Shown one piece after another: positions 40,593-49,036 of a DNA stretch of 64,000 nt; position 1 is the stretch's first letter; every line of letters begins with the position of its first letter. Source of the stretch: Streptomyces antimycoticus (GTDB taxonomy: Bacteria > Actinomycetota > Actinomycetes > Streptomycetales > Streptomycetaceae); NCBI RefSeq assembly GCF_005405925.1, contig NZ_BJHV01000003.1:62001-126000 (forward strand). The letters are read 5' to 3'. The translations under genes and the position numbers were made by a program. The notes under the pieces are model-generated. The model made no database searches. It was given only the letters and a program-made list of their open reading frames with translations, and was not told the origin of the DNA.

Positions 40593-40887
40593 CCTCGGTG
40601 TGCCGATCGCCGCTGTGGCCCGCCATCGCGGGGAGCTGTTCGAGCACCTGTTGTATGACGGGCCCTACGTCCGTGCCGCCGCTCTGGTCCACACCCTTGG
40701 CCGGTGTCGCTGGCTCGAGCGGTCCAATCTCACGGTCGCCTGCGCCGTCGCCGTGATGTACCTCAACGCCAGCGGCATCCCAGTCGACCCCACCCGCGAA
40801 CAGCTCACCACCCTGGCCCGGGAGCTCTACGATCCGCGCTGCACCGCCGTCCGCGTCGCCGAGCAGCTGCGCACCTGGAAGCCCTGA
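40516..40887 (+). CDS. Doc-like toxin of a toxin-antitoxin pair
   Basis: 123 aa from the ATG at 40516 (TGAGCATG). The sequence follows the Streptomyces Doc-like toxin pattern: LYVDLPWILEVAQRA, DDLGVPIAAVARHRGELFEH, YDGPYVRAAALVHTLGRC, WLERSNLTVACAVAVMYLNA, SGIPVDP. The canonical Fic HPFxxGNxR is not kept; HTLGRCRWLERSN stands in its place, so AMP- or phospho-transfer activity is uncertain. Together with the RHH gene it forms a plasmid maintenance module. Confidence 0.8.
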   Translation: MALYVDLPWILEVAQRAGRRDPAADDLGVPIAAVARHRGELFEHLLYDGPYVRAAALVHTLGRCRWLERSNLTVACAVAVMYLNASGIPVDPTREQLTTLARELYDPRCTAVRVAEQLRTWKP

Positions 40888-41232
40888 GCGCGCCGGTCTT
40901 CGTCTGGCCCGACGGGCCACCGCGTCTCCGGGCTGTGGGGGTCGGTGCTTCGCTACGCAGAGTGCAGACATGTAAGGGGCCGACGCCCAATCCGCCGAAG
41001 CGGGTGGCAAGGGCGCCGGCCAACCGAAAACACACACTCCGCGAGGAGCCCGTCAAAACCCACTTGGCGAGAAGCTCGAGAAGGTGGTCTCACCGTCGAG
41101 TCTATCCGCACGGCGCTGTGGGTGGTACGTGCTCCTTGCCGATGGTGATGCAGTAAGGGTATTGTTTTCACGTAGCGCGCGTGCTGTGGCAGCACGCCGG
41201 CACCGAAAGCACCCCAGCAAGGAGCAGCCCAC
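40888..41232 (+). promoter_or_regulatory. Intergenic region with a degenerate family B leader and a promoter
   Basis: No gene is seen. At about 40985-41040 the sequence GGTGGCA...CGGCCAACCGAAAACACAC resembles the 3' part of the family B leaders, without its TATAGT. TTGCCG (41136-41141), 18 bp and TATTGT (41160-41165) form a plausible promoter for the gene at 41233. CGTGCTGTGGCAGCACG near 41179 is a small hairpin in its leader. Confidence 0.45.
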
Positions 41233-41676
41233 ATGCCCGTCTACCTCGCCCGGAACGGCACCGGCGACGTCACCCAGGAACTCGAAGCCCCCACCATCGA
41301 CGACGCGGTGGCACGCGCCGCCGCCGGCGGCGCCCATCTCGCCTGGCCCTCCACGGCCGCCGCCGCGAGCGCCGAACTCGACCAGCTCGCCCGCGCCCTG
41401 ACAGACCGCGGCGTCCCCACACAGCGCCACGACACCGGACTCGTCCTGTGCGACCCCAGCGACACCGCCGGTATCCACGTCCGCACCACACGCCACGCCC
41501 CGCACGCCCTGTACCTCATCACCGCCACGGCCGTGGTCCCGTTCACCCATGCCGCCAGCGTCCTCGCCTACCTCCAGCCGGCGATCGCGGCCGCCGCCCG
41601 CAGCTGCGACGGATGCCACGCAGAGCCCGGAGAGCCATGCCTGCCCAACTGTCTGCCGGACCCCTCCACTGCCTAA
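41233..41676 (+). CDS. Hypothetical protein with C-terminal zinc-like cysteines
   Basis: 147 aa from an ATG behind AAGGAG. A possible alpha/beta fold (DDAVARAAAGGAHLAWP, ELDQLARALTDRGVPTQRHD, YLITATAVVPFTHAASVLAY) leads to RSCDGCHAEPGEPCLPNCLP. That ending (CxxCxxxPGxPCxxxC) is common in short actinophage proteins. Function is unknown. Confidence 0.7.
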   Translation: MPVYLARNGTGDVTQELEAPTIDDAVARAAAGGAHLAWPSTAAAASAELDQLARALTDRGVPTQRHDTGLVLCDPSDTAGIHVRTTRHAPHALYLITATAVVPFTHAASVLAYLQPAIAAAARSCDGCHAEPGEPCLPNCLPDPSTA

Positions 41677-41701
41677 TGCCCGATCGAAGGAGAAAAGAAA
41701 G

Positions 41702-42754
41702 ATGATCCGCGCCGGACGCCTCGAGCGCGTACAGACCATGGCTGACCTGGCCGCTCGGCTGGGCATGCCGCTGGGTACCTTCCGGAACAAGAAGCCGCAC
41801 ACCCAAGAAGGACACCCAGCCCCCATCAGCTCCCCGGACTCCCGGGCCCTGCTGTGGGACAGCGAGCAGACGGACGCCTTCTATGCCGGAGAGCCCGTTC
41901 CGGCACTGACGGATGCTGACGACGACGAGGACCTGCTGGACCGGCACGAGGCCGCGGCCGAGGTGGGCGTGGAGCCGGGCAGCTGGAACGGGTACAAGAG
42001 CGCCCCGCAGCTAGCCGAGCACGTCGTCATGGTCGGCGGTACGGAGCACTGGCCGCGCGGTGTCGTCCGCCAGTTCAAGGAAGGCCGCCCCGGCCGCGGT
42101 GCCGGCGGTGGCCGCCGCACTGGCAGCGGCGACATGGTCCCGCGAGACCAGCTTCTGCCGCGGATCGCCGAGCTGCTCGACGACAACCCGGCGATTACCG
42201 TCACGGAGGCCGCCGACGAGCTGGGCGTGGCGAAGTTCCCCACCGCCCAGGCCGGCCTCGCGCAGGTGCGGGGCCGGCGGATCGCCGACCTGATCGAGGC
42301 CGACCCTGACCTCACCCCGCTGCAGGCCGCCGAGCGACTCGGATACCCGCGCGTCACACACCGCGGCGCCGCGGTCGTCGCGGAGGCCGAACTGCGTGCC
42401 CGCCGGGCACGCCCGTACGTGCAGCAAGTAGCCGACACCCTGGCCCAGGCCGACGTCGCTCAGCAGGCCGAGGTCGAGATGCGCCAGCTGGCCGGCGGAT
42501 ACCTGGCATCCGCCATCATCCTCGGCAGTGACCAGCGTGTGCCGGCACTGGTGTGGGACGAGCGGTACGGATGGCGTACCGCGACCAACCGGCGCCACCC
42601 GATCGGCAAGGACACCGGCGCCGCACCGGAAGGCGAGGGCATCCGCTACCTCGGCAGCAGCGCGCAGCCGAAGCCGGCCGAGCTCCTCGAGGCGCTCACC
42701 GACAGCCGGAGGGGCTCCAAGCGACCCAAGGCTTTCCCGGAGGAGAACGCATGA
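41702..42754 (+). CDS. DUF6292-like protein with multiple helix-turn-helix segments
   Basis: 350 aa from the ATG at 41702 behind GGAGA. MADLAARLGMPLGTFRNKK, then HEAAAEVGVEPGSWNGYKSA, TVTEAADELGVAKFPTAQAG and TPLQAAERLGYPRVTHRGAA look like four helix-turn-helix units. The C-terminus (VPALVWDERYGWRTATNRRH, GIRYLGSSAQPKPAELLEAL) matches DUF6292. It is likely a DNA-binding regulator that recognises an extended site. The next gene overlaps by 4 nt. Confidence 0.75.
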   Translation: MIRAGRLERVQTMADLAARLGMPLGTFRNKKPHTQEGHPAPISSPDSRALLWDSEQTDAFYAGEPVPALTDADDDEDLLDRHEAAAEVGVEPGSWNGYKSAPQLAEHVVMVGGTEHWPRGVVRQFKEGRPGRGAGGGRRTGSGDMVPRDQLLPRIAELLDDNPAITVTEAADELGVAKFPTAQAGLAQVRGRRIADLIEADPDLTPLQAAERLGYPRVTHRGAAVVAEAELRARRARPYVQQVADTLAQADVAQQAEVEMRQLAGGYLASAIILGSDQRVPALVWDERYGWRTATNRRHPIGKDTGAAPEGEGIRYLGSSAQPKPAELLEALTDSRRGSKRPKAFPEENA

Positions 42755-43017
42755 ACCAGCCCGCCGACATCGCTTCCCTGGTAGTCGCTCTGCAGCAACT
42801 GGTTGACGCTTACCCCACGGATGAGGACAACGCTCCGCGCGCAACGCTCGCGCTGGAGTCCGGCGATGAGCGCCATGCCGTCCCACTCCAGCCAGGTCAG
42901 GTCGAGTGGCTGACCACACTCATCCAGAACGAGGCCGCCACCTGCCGTAATGCGCACGTGGGCGGAAACGGCGAGTGCGGGCACTGCGAGAACACCCCTC
43001 GAGGCTCGAAGCCGTGA
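42751..43017 (+). CDS. Small protein coupled to the DUF6292-like regulator
   Basis: 88 aa, overlapping the upstream stop by 4 nt with GGAGAA upstream. LVVALQQLVDAYPTDEDNAP and VEWLTTLIQNEAATCRNA are helical; GNGECGHCENTP gives a CxxC. No family is recognised. Confidence 0.65.
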   Translation: MNQPADIASLVVALQQLVDAYPTDEDNAPRATLALESGDERHAVPLQPGQVEWLTTLIQNEAATCRNAHVGGNGECGHCENTPRGSKP

Positions 43018-43122
43018 GCGACGCCATGGGCTGGAGCGGCTGAACCGCGCACACGAAGAGGAAACAGGAAACAGCCGTCTCCAACTACCACCGCCCCAGG
43101 GCGGAATGGAGGATGAATCAGC

Positions 43123-43587
43123 ATGGAGACAACGCCACAAGACCTCAGCAGCCTGTACGACGACCGCCACGTCCAGAGCGTCATCACCTCCTACGGTGAC
43201 GGGCACCACGACGCGCCACGAGGCACTGCCTTACTGGTCGACACCCGAGTTCTGCGCAACCCGCCCGAAGACCCGGAAGTCCGCGAGCGGATGCTGCACA
43301 AGACCGGGCTGGACCCGGAGGTCCGCCAGTACGTCATGGCCACCCCCGGCGCGAAGGAATTGGTCGAGCAGAACGCCGAGAAGGCCCGCATCCTGTTGGA
43401 GACCGACACGCTCCGCCGCTGGGCCGGGTCGCCCCAGCGGTACCGAGTCGACATCCACGTGGTCTGCGGGGGCGGCCGCCACCGATCCGTCGCCGTCGCC
43501 GAGGAGATCGGCGCCTGGCTGCGAGCCGCAGGGATCGGCTGCGAGGTGGAGCACCGCCATATCGACCGCCCGATCCTGCCCCACTGA
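43123..43587 (+). CDS. RapZ C-terminal-domain-like protein
   Basis: 154 aa from an ATG behind GGAGGA. The last 50 residues (RVDIHVVCGGGRHRSVAVAE, EIGAWLRAAGIGCEVEHRHI) match the C-terminal domain of RapZ (VxxHxGCxGGxHRSVxxxExL...VxxxHR), the part that binds the GlmZ RNA in E. coli. The RapZ P-loop kinase domain is missing. The N-terminal 100 residues instead contain VLRNPPEDPEVRERMLHKTG, also close to the RapZ region around DVRFLPNP. A nucleotide- or RNA-binding role is likely. Confidence 0.75.
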   Translation: METTPQDLSSLYDDRHVQSVITSYGDGHHDAPRGTALLVDTRVLRNPPEDPEVRERMLHKTGLDPEVRQYVMATPGAKELVEQNAEKARILLETDTLRRWAGSPQRYRVDIHVVCGGGRHRSVAVAEEIGAWLRAAGIGCEVEHRHIDRPILPH

Positions 43588-43606
43588 TCCGCATCGTCAC
43601 GCCCAC

Positions 43607-43641
43607 GGCCCTCGGGAGCACTCCAATTGCCCCCGAGGGCC
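43607..43641 (+). terminator. Hairpin terminator
   Basis: GGCCCTCGGG (43607-43616) pairs with CCCGAGGGCC (43632-43641) 20 nt after the RapZ-like stop. Confidence 0.6.
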
Positions 43642-43831
43642 TGCCGCGTACCGTACCTGCCGCGTAGCCTCACCAGCTGGCCTTGTTCACGAGTTGCGTC
43701 GCCGCGCGTACCGGCACGGGCGGCGACAAGGGCCCTGAAGCCGGTGACGTCGAGCTGCGGCTGGCATGAGGACGGGCCCTGGGCGCCCGACCGCCCAGGG
43801 CGGCCCGTCCTGCCGTCGTGCTACACCGACG

Positions 43832-44403
43832 CCGAGCCGCGCTCGCAGTCGACGAGAACTCGTCGGCAACGTCGAGAAGCACCTGGACGCCGCCCAGGTC
43901 CGCCACATCGTCTGCACGGTCGTGCGCACACGAGCCGGCCGCCGCAGCCTCGCCCAGGCCCTGCACGACGACCCATCACTGCTGCGGACCGGGCAGCCAC
44001 CGGCGCCCTACTGCGTCGCGAAACTGCTGATGGCCCTGCACGAGGCCGGCGCCCAGGACGTCGCACTGCCCCGAGCTCGTCGCGACCCGCCGCGGCAAGG
44101 CCAAGATCGGCACCCCGGAGGACGCTCCCTGGCTTTTCCCCGGAGGCCAGCCGGGACGCCCCCTCGGCGACGACCGGATCGGCCAGCGCCTCCACAAGAT
44201 CGGGATCCGGCCCAAGCAGGACCGCTCCACCGCGCTGTTCACCCTCGCCACCGAAGTCCCCGTCCGCGATCCTCGCCCGGATGCTCGGGGTCCACATCAA
44301 GGTCGCTGTCCAGTGGCAGCAAGCGTCCGCCGGGGACTGGGCCGCCTACGCCGCCGACGTCAGCAGCCGCGGCCGGGAACGGCCCACCGGATTATCGCGG
44401 TGA
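43832..44403 (+). pseudogene. Decayed tyrosine recombinase
   Basis: Three fragments in three frames belong to one Streptomyces integrase type. The first is ELVGNVEKHLDAAQVRHIVC with SLAQALHDDPSLLRTGQ to about 44070. The second, from 44073, is ELVATRRGKAKIGTPEDAP with DRIGQRLHKIGIRPKQDRST. The third, to 44403, is SAILARMLGVHIKVAVQWQQ with ASAGDWAAYAADVSSRG. The middle of the protein, with the zinc finger and most of the catalytic domain, has been deleted. It marks the left edge of the remnant-rich region. Confidence 0.7.
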
Positions 44404-44482
44404 CGGATGTCTGGACAAAGCGCATCGGAGCCGTCCACGCTCTGTCTCAGCAGAGATTCGTGCGCGAGGGGAAAGGTGTCGC

Positions 44483-45463
44483 TTGGAAACCCTGAGATTC
44501 CCAGGCGTCGTCAGCGTCACACGTGCCGCCATCAGGGCAGGCAGGTACCACGAGTTGCGTGACCTCTGTAGCAGCGAGGCCGTCTATCAACTCTCCCGCC
44601 TGCTACGTGAGTTGGCTGGCCAGGACACGATCTTCCGTCGGGAGATGGACCAAGCACCGGTGCTTCGACCTGCGGAGTTAGAAAGGATCCAGCGCGACTT
44701 CTGGGACGAGTTACAGCACTACCTGGCTCGTCTCTCCCGCGTGCCGTATCAAGGGGTGTACTTCGGCCACCCACACGACCGGGTGAGTCGAGGCCGAACC
44801 CCCTTCCTCGCCGAGGCGTTCCGTGCTCTGGACACGTACACGGGGGATACGCTCGATATCTATTACTCACCGGCGGATCTCACGGCTCCCGGCGAAGTCA
44901 CCCAGGACCAGCCGATGTACGACCATCTCGCAGAGTTCATCGGCCCCCATATGCCGCCCCCGCTCGACACCCTGTACGTATGGAAGACACCAGACCCAGC
45001 CCAGCGGGATCCAGATTTCCACCCTGAACATCTGCGCCTCGGCCACTTCCACCGGGATGCACGCATCGGAGCCGTCGCGAAACTCGCCCTGCTCCTGGAA
45101 ACCCGGGTTCCGCTGGCGGAGGCCGCACAGGAAGCCTGGCAGCGTCCCGTTGTCCTTGATGCCAGCGAAATGGAGGGCCTGCTGCCAGGAAGCTCCCTCC
45201 GGCACAGGAAGGCGGCCAGAATCTGGGCTCGGGCATACGCGGCCCGTTACGACGGCCGAGAGGGGGCCGAGACCGCGGCGAGGATCATCGCCGATCTGCG
45301 GTCACCATCACGGGCACGGCGGGCAACCTCGAGTGCAACGGTCGCCGCCGTCCTCACGGTCACAGGAGTACTTGGTGCGCCCCACGTGCTGACCAACGAC
45401 CTACCTGAGACGTACACCGTCATCCACGACCTCTACCGGGATATCACAGGCGGCCATCGCTAG
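44483..45463 (+). CDS. Hypothetical protein inside the recombinase-remnant region
   Basis: 326 aa from a TTG at 44483 with GGGGAAAGG upstream; the frame is open back into the recombinase pseudogene, so the start is uncertain. Segments include LERIQRDFWDELQHYLARLS, TPFLAEAFRALDTYTGDTLD and YAARYDGREGAETAARIIAD, with a weakly hydrophobic stretch near the end (SATVAAVLTVTGVLG). No family is recognised. As cargo of a mobile-element region it is a candidate defence or toxin gene, which is inference from position only. Confidence 0.55.
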   Translation: METLRFPGVVSVTRAAIRAGRYHELRDLCSSEAVYQLSRLLRELAGQDTIFRREMDQAPVLRPAELERIQRDFWDELQHYLARLSRVPYQGVYFGHPHDRVSRGRTPFLAEAFRALDTYTGDTLDIYYSPADLTAPGEVTQDQPMYDHLAEFIGPHMPPPLDTLYVWKTPDPAQRDPDFHPEHLRLGHFHRDARIGAVAKLALLLETRVPLAEAAQEAWQRPVVLDASEMEGLLPGSSLRHRKAARIWARAYAARYDGREGAETAARIIADLRSPSRARRATSSATVAAVLTVTGVLGAPHVLTNDLPETYTVIHDLYRDITGGHR

Positions 45464-45540
45464 TGGCGCGTTCATTGTGAGAGGGGCCCTCGGGGGTGAC
45501 CGAGGTATTCCGATAGTTCCAATACCCGACTCCACCGTTA

Positions 45541-46062
45541 GGCTCCTACGAGGCCGGATTCCTCGACGACTACGCCTTCGAGGACTGGCTCTTCCGCATG
45601 GAAGGCATCGCCGAGGACGAACGACAACTCCTCGCGGGCGAGCACGTCAGCGGGCCCGCCGCCGACGCCTACCGCTACCGCGTCCAGGCCGCCAGCCGCG
45701 AGTTCGCCGGCCGTGTCCTCAATAGCGAACGGCATGCCCGTGACGTGCTCGGCAACCCACTACTGCAGATCCACCATGGTGAGGGCATGACCTGCGTCCT
45801 CAACCCGGCCACCGCAGCCTGCCAGCTCAGAGGCTCCGCAGACGACCCCATGGTCACCCCTGACATCGACGGCTGCCGGCCCCGTTGCCAGTGTCTCGCC
45901 CGCACCGACCGAGACATCACAGTCATCCAGGCACGCGTGGACGAGCTCACCGAGATCGTCGCCGACCCCCTCGCACCACCCATTCGACACGCGCGCGAAC
46001 AGCACGAACTGAAACGGCTCCGCGCGATCATCGAAGAACATCAGCACGGAGCCCGAGAATGA
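45541..46062 (+). pseudogene. 3' fragment of a site-specific recombinase
   Basis: The coding pattern is open from about 45541 (AGFLDDYAFEDWLF) with no start site, and continues through GMTCVLNPATAACQLRGSAD and CRPRCQCLARTDRDI to LAPPIRHAREQHELKRLRAI. The CLARTDRDI region is the usual C-terminus of a Streptomyces integrase type that occurs in two- or three-recombinase units. The N-terminal and catalytic parts are missing. It overlaps the TnpC-like gene by 4 nt, the native arrangement. Confidence 0.7.
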
Positions 46063-46310
46063 CCGTCCTCCCGCTCGACAACGAGCAAGACCCGGTCCGC
46101 CGCGACATCATCGCCGCCATCAACCGTCTCCTCGCCGGCACCCCGCACCGGTCCAACGGGCGCTTGAACGTCACCCAGCTGGCGATCGAGGCCGGCGTCA
46201 AACGCTGGCACCTCACCCACCAGCACACCGACCTCAAGGACCGGTTCCAAGCCGAGGCCGCCCGGGAGGAGGCCAAACGGACGAAGGCTGCCCAGACCGG
46301 TGACGACCTA
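46059..46310 (+). pseudogene. TnpC-like gene, 5' part, interrupted by an insertion
   Basis: Starts at the ATG overlapping the recombinase stop. GRLNVTQLAIEAGVKRWHLT is a helix-turn-helix and HQHTDLKDRFQAEAAREEAK a following helix, the pattern of the small third gene in Tn554-like recombinase units. The insertion element begins at 46311 and the true 3' part resumes at 48105. As it stands the frame ends at 46319 inside the element. Confidence 0.75.
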
Positions 46311-46342
46311 GTGCTGTGACCGTATAGGTTCGCCGGGCTGGC
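46311..46342 (+). repeat. Left terminal inverted repeat of the IS630-type element
   Basis: GTGCT-x-TGACCG, then GGTTC-x-CCGGG, as at the right end in reverse complement. Confidence 0.75.
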
Positions 46343-46392
46343 GGTTGGCGCGGTTGGATGGCGGTGTGTTGGTTCCGACCGTTGGAGGTGTG

Positions 46393-47511
46393 GTGGCCGA
46401 GCCTGTGCGGGTGCGCCGATTGACTGACCAAGAGGGGCAGAAGCTGCAACAGATCGTGCGTCGGGGCAGTACCAGCTCGGTGCGCTACCGGCGGGCGATG
46501 ATGCTGCTGGCGTCCGCCGGCGGGAATCGCGTGCCGGTGATCGCACAACTAGTCCAGGCCGACGAGGACACCGTGCGGGAGGTGATCCACCGGTTCAACG
46601 AGATTGGTCTGGCCTGTCTGGACCCTCAATGGGCGGGAGGCCGTCCCCGCCTGCTCACCCCTGACGACGAGAACGTCGTCATCCAGACGGCCACCACCCG
46701 CCCCTCCAAACTCGGCCAGCCCTTCACTCGCTGGTCGATCCGCAAACTCGCCGCCTACCTGCGCCGCATCCACGGACACAGCATCCGCATCGGCCGTGAA
46801 GCCTTACGGTGCCTGCTGTCGCGTCGTGGCATCACCTTCCAGCGGACAAAGACCTGGAAGGAGTCACCCGACCCCGCCCGCGACGCCAAGCTCGACCGCA
46901 TCGAGCACGTGCTGGAGCGCTTCCCGGACCGGGTTTTCGCCTTTGACGAATTCGGTCCCCTGGGGATCCGGCCCACCGGCGGCTCCTGCTGGGCGAGGCA
47001 GGGCAAGCCCGACCGGCTCCCGGCGACCTTCCGCCGCACCCACGGCGTCACCTACTTCCACGGCTGCTACTCCGTGGGCGACGACCGGCTGTGGGGCGTC
47101 AACCACCGCCGCAAAGGCACCGCCAACACCCTGGCCGCGCTGAAGCCGATCCGCACCGCCCGACCCGACGGCGGCCCGATCTACATCATCCTGGACAACC
47201 TCTCCGCCCACACCGGAGCGGACATCCGCCGCTGGGCGAAGAAAAACAAGGTCGAGCTGTGCTTCACCCCGACCTACGCCTCCTGGGCCAACCCCATCGA
47301 GGCGCACTTCGGCCCACTACGGCAGTTCACCCTGGCCAGCTCCCACCATCGCAGCCACCCCGCACAGACCCAGGCCCTGCACCGCTACCTGCGCTGGCGC
47401 AACGCCAACGCCCGCCACCCCGACATCCTCGCCGCTCAACGCAGGGAACGCGCCCGCATCCGCAGCGAGAAGGGCATCCGCTGGGGCGGACGCCCTCTCC
47501 AAGCGGCCTGA
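46393..47511 (+). CDS. IS630-family transposase
   Basis: 372 aa from a GTG with GGAGG upstream (GTG 46390 also possible). The N-terminus has helix-turn-helix segments (MLLASAGGNRVPVIAQLVQA, DTVREVIHRFNEIGLACLDP, then GGRPRLLTPDDE). The DDE triad lies in VFAFDEFGPLG, YIILDNLSAHTGADIRRWAK and SWANPIEAHFGPLR. Length and motifs are those of a complete, probably active enzyme that would insert at TA. Confidence 0.93.
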   Translation: MAEPVRVRRLTDQEGQKLQQIVRRGSTSSVRYRRAMMLLASAGGNRVPVIAQLVQADEDTVREVIHRFNEIGLACLDPQWAGGRPRLLTPDDENVVIQTATTRPSKLGQPFTRWSIRKLAAYLRRIHGHSIRIGREALRCLLSRRGITFQRTKTWKESPDPARDAKLDRIEHVLERFPDRVFAFDEFGPLGIRPTGGSCWARQGKPDRLPATFRRTHGVTYFHGCYSVGDDRLWGVNHRRKGTANTLAALKPIRTARPDGGPIYIILDNLSAHTGADIRRWAKKNKVELCFTPTYASWANPIEAHFGPLRQFTLASSHHRSHPAQTQALHRYLRWRNANARHPDILAAQRRERARIRSEKGIRWGGRPLQAA

Positions 47512-47513
47512 CG

Positions 47514-48107
47514 ATGACCGGCAGGGCCATGATGCCGATCCGGCTCGTCTATGAAACCCACGCCACCACCACCGACAACGAGGCCGGAATCGCCACCGGC
47601 TGGATGCCGGGCAGCCTCTCACCGACCGGCCGCCGCCAAGCCCGGGAACTCGGCGACCGCCGCCGCAACGACGGCATCGCGGCGGTGTTCACCTCCGACC
47701 TGCACCGCGCCGTGGACACTGCGCGGATCGCCTTCGCGGGCACCACACTGCCCATCCACCACGACCCCCGCCTGCGGGAATGCAACTACGGTCACCTCAA
47801 TGGCTGCCCGCAGACAGTTCTCGTCGCACGGCGAGGCCAGCACATCGACGAGCCCTTCCCTGGCGGCCAGAGCTACCGCGAGGTTCTGGCCGCCACCGAA
47901 GACTTCCTCGCCGACCTGGCCACCCGGTGGGACGGCAGCCGCATTCTGCTGATCGCCCACTCGGCCAACCGATGGGCCTTGGACTGCCTGCTCGCTGACG
48001 CCCGCCTCGAAGACCTCGTCCAAGCTCCGGCGCACTGGCAACCCGGATGGGAGTACACCCTCCCACCACTGGGTCAACCCGGTGAACCTTCCCGGTCAGA
48101 GCACTAG
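47514..48107 (+). CDS. Histidine phosphatase (phosphoglycerate mutase superfamily), IS passenger
   Basis: 197 aa from the ATG at 47514, 2 nt after the transposase stop; MM at 47529 is an alternative start. ETHATTTDNEAGIATGWMPG replaces the usual RHGxT with THAT, followed by LSPTGRRQARELGDRRR, VFTSDLHRAVDTARIAF, RLRECNYGHLNG and LIAHSANRWALDCLL, where the second catalytic His lies. The stop codon TAG is made by the flanking TA and the next target base, so the gene ends exactly at the element boundary. The substrate is unknown. Confidence 0.85.
   Translation: MTGRAMMPIRLVYETHATTTDNEAGIATGWMPGSLSPTGRRQARELGDRRRNDGIAAVFTSDLHRAVDTARIAFAGTTLPIHHDPRLRECNYGHLNGCPQTVLVARRGQHIDEPFPGGQSYREVLAATEDFLADLATRWDGSRILLIAHSANRWALDCLLADARLEDLVQAPAHWQPGWEYTLPPLGQPGEPSRSEH
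48073..48104 (-). repeat. Right terminal inverted repeat of the IS630-type element
   Basis: It lies within the last codons of the phosphatase gene and reads GTGCTCTGACCG inward from 48104. Confidence 0.75.
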
Positions 48108-48287
48108 AGAAGCTGGGAGCGAGAGAACGCTGAGCTCCGCCGGCACTGCCGTCACCTTGAGAGCCGCCTGGAGATCTACGCGACGGCCCTCAACCAACTC
48201 GCGCTCGAACACGCTGCCCTCTCGGGTCGCGACGCCGACGCAGCCAAGATCAGAACGCTGCCACTACGGCGTCAGACCAGCCCTTGA
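48105..48287 (+). pseudogene. TnpC-like gene, 3' part after the insertion
   Basis: AELRRHCRHLESRLEIYATA and LNQLALEHAALSGRDADAAK continue the gene interrupted at 46310. Joining the halves at the TA gives LEKLGARE and then needs a one-base shift, so the target had probably already decayed. A second copy of this 3' region occurs at 49985-50269. Confidence 0.7.
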
Positions 48288-48337
48288 CACGTCACGCGCA
48301 TGAACAGGAGCGGCTACCTCGTGCGCGAGATCTTCGA

Positions 48338-49036
48338 ATGTGGTGGCGGAACGAGGACCACGTCGGTGGATACTGCCGCATGGCACGGATGTTGGAGAAC
48401 CTGCTCGAAGAGAGCAAGGCCAAAGGGTGGGCAGCAGGCCAGGCGACCCTAGCCGAGGTGCAACTTGATGCCGCGCTCCTGGGATGGAGGGAGGTGCCCA
48501 CACGCCGCGGAGGCCCAGCCGTGAGCACCTTGCGACCAGTCGATCCAGCCGAGGCAGAGCCCAATTCCCTCAGTTCCCGCTATGGCAAGGGCGCTCAGCC
48601 TTTGCACACTGACGGCGCACACCTTCCGGAACCTCCCGACATCGTGATCCTCACATGCGCGACCACAAGCACGACACCGACTCGCCTCTGGAACAGGCAA
48701 CGCTATGGCCACGTCATGCAGTGGCTGCCGGAGCACGTGCATCACGGCGTCTTCCTGATCAGCAGCGGTAAAGACAGCTTCTTCAGCACGGCATACGCAG
48801 ATCGGCGCTTTCGCTACGACCCGGGATGCATGTTGCCCTGCGATGCACGGGCCCGACAGACGGCACAGTTCTTCACCGAAGTGGAAAAATACGCTGACGA
48901 GCACGTATGGAGCGAGCCCGGACAGGTGCTCTTGATCGACAACCGTCGGGTCCTCCATGCCCGCGCCTCGGCAGTCCAAGAACCTCAACGAGAGGTCCAG
49001 CGGATCAGCTACCAACTGAAGCGCGAGGCATCATGA
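48338..49036 (+). CDS. TauD/TfdA-like Fe(II)/2-oxoglutarate dioxygenase
   Basis: 232 aa from the ATG at 48338 (start uncertain; the frame is open from 48284). LHTDGAHLPEPPDIVILTCA holds the HxD iron ligands, VLLIDNRRVLHARAS the distal His and following Arg. Such enzymes hydroxylate small molecules or, rarely, macromolecules. It lacks the N-terminal part of longer TauD proteins. It overlaps the next gene by 4 nt, so the two form a cargo operon within the remnant region. Confidence 0.75.
   Translation: MWWRNEDHVGGYCRMARMLENLLEESKAKGWAAGQATLAEVQLDAALLGWREVPTRRGGPAVSTLRPVDPAEAEPNSLSSRYGKGAQPLHTDGAHLPEPPDIVILTCATTSTTPTRLWNRQRYGHVMQWLPEHVHHGVFLISSGKDSFFSTAYADRRFRYDPGCMLPCDARARQTAQFFTEVEKYADEHVWSEPGQVLLIDNRRVLHARASAVQEPQREVQRISYQLKREAS

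Larger units (their letters stand above)
46311..48104 (+). mobile_element. IS630-type insertion element with a passenger gene (1,794 bp)
   Basis: Terminal inverted repeats match at 25 of 32 positions: left end GTGCTGTGACCG (from 46311), right end GTGCTCTGACCG read inward from 48104. A TA dinucleotide flanks both sides (46309-46310 and 48105-48106), the known IS630/mariner target duplication. The element splits a TnpC-like gene whose two halves are recognisable on either side. It carries the transposase and, unusually, a histidine-phosphatase gene. Confidence 0.8.

Noticed and set aside
47091..47513. Longer N-terminus for the phosphatase inside the transposase gene
   Set aside because: The upstream part of that frame is shadow of the transposase; the phosphatase fold begins at IRLVYETHATT, just after 47514.
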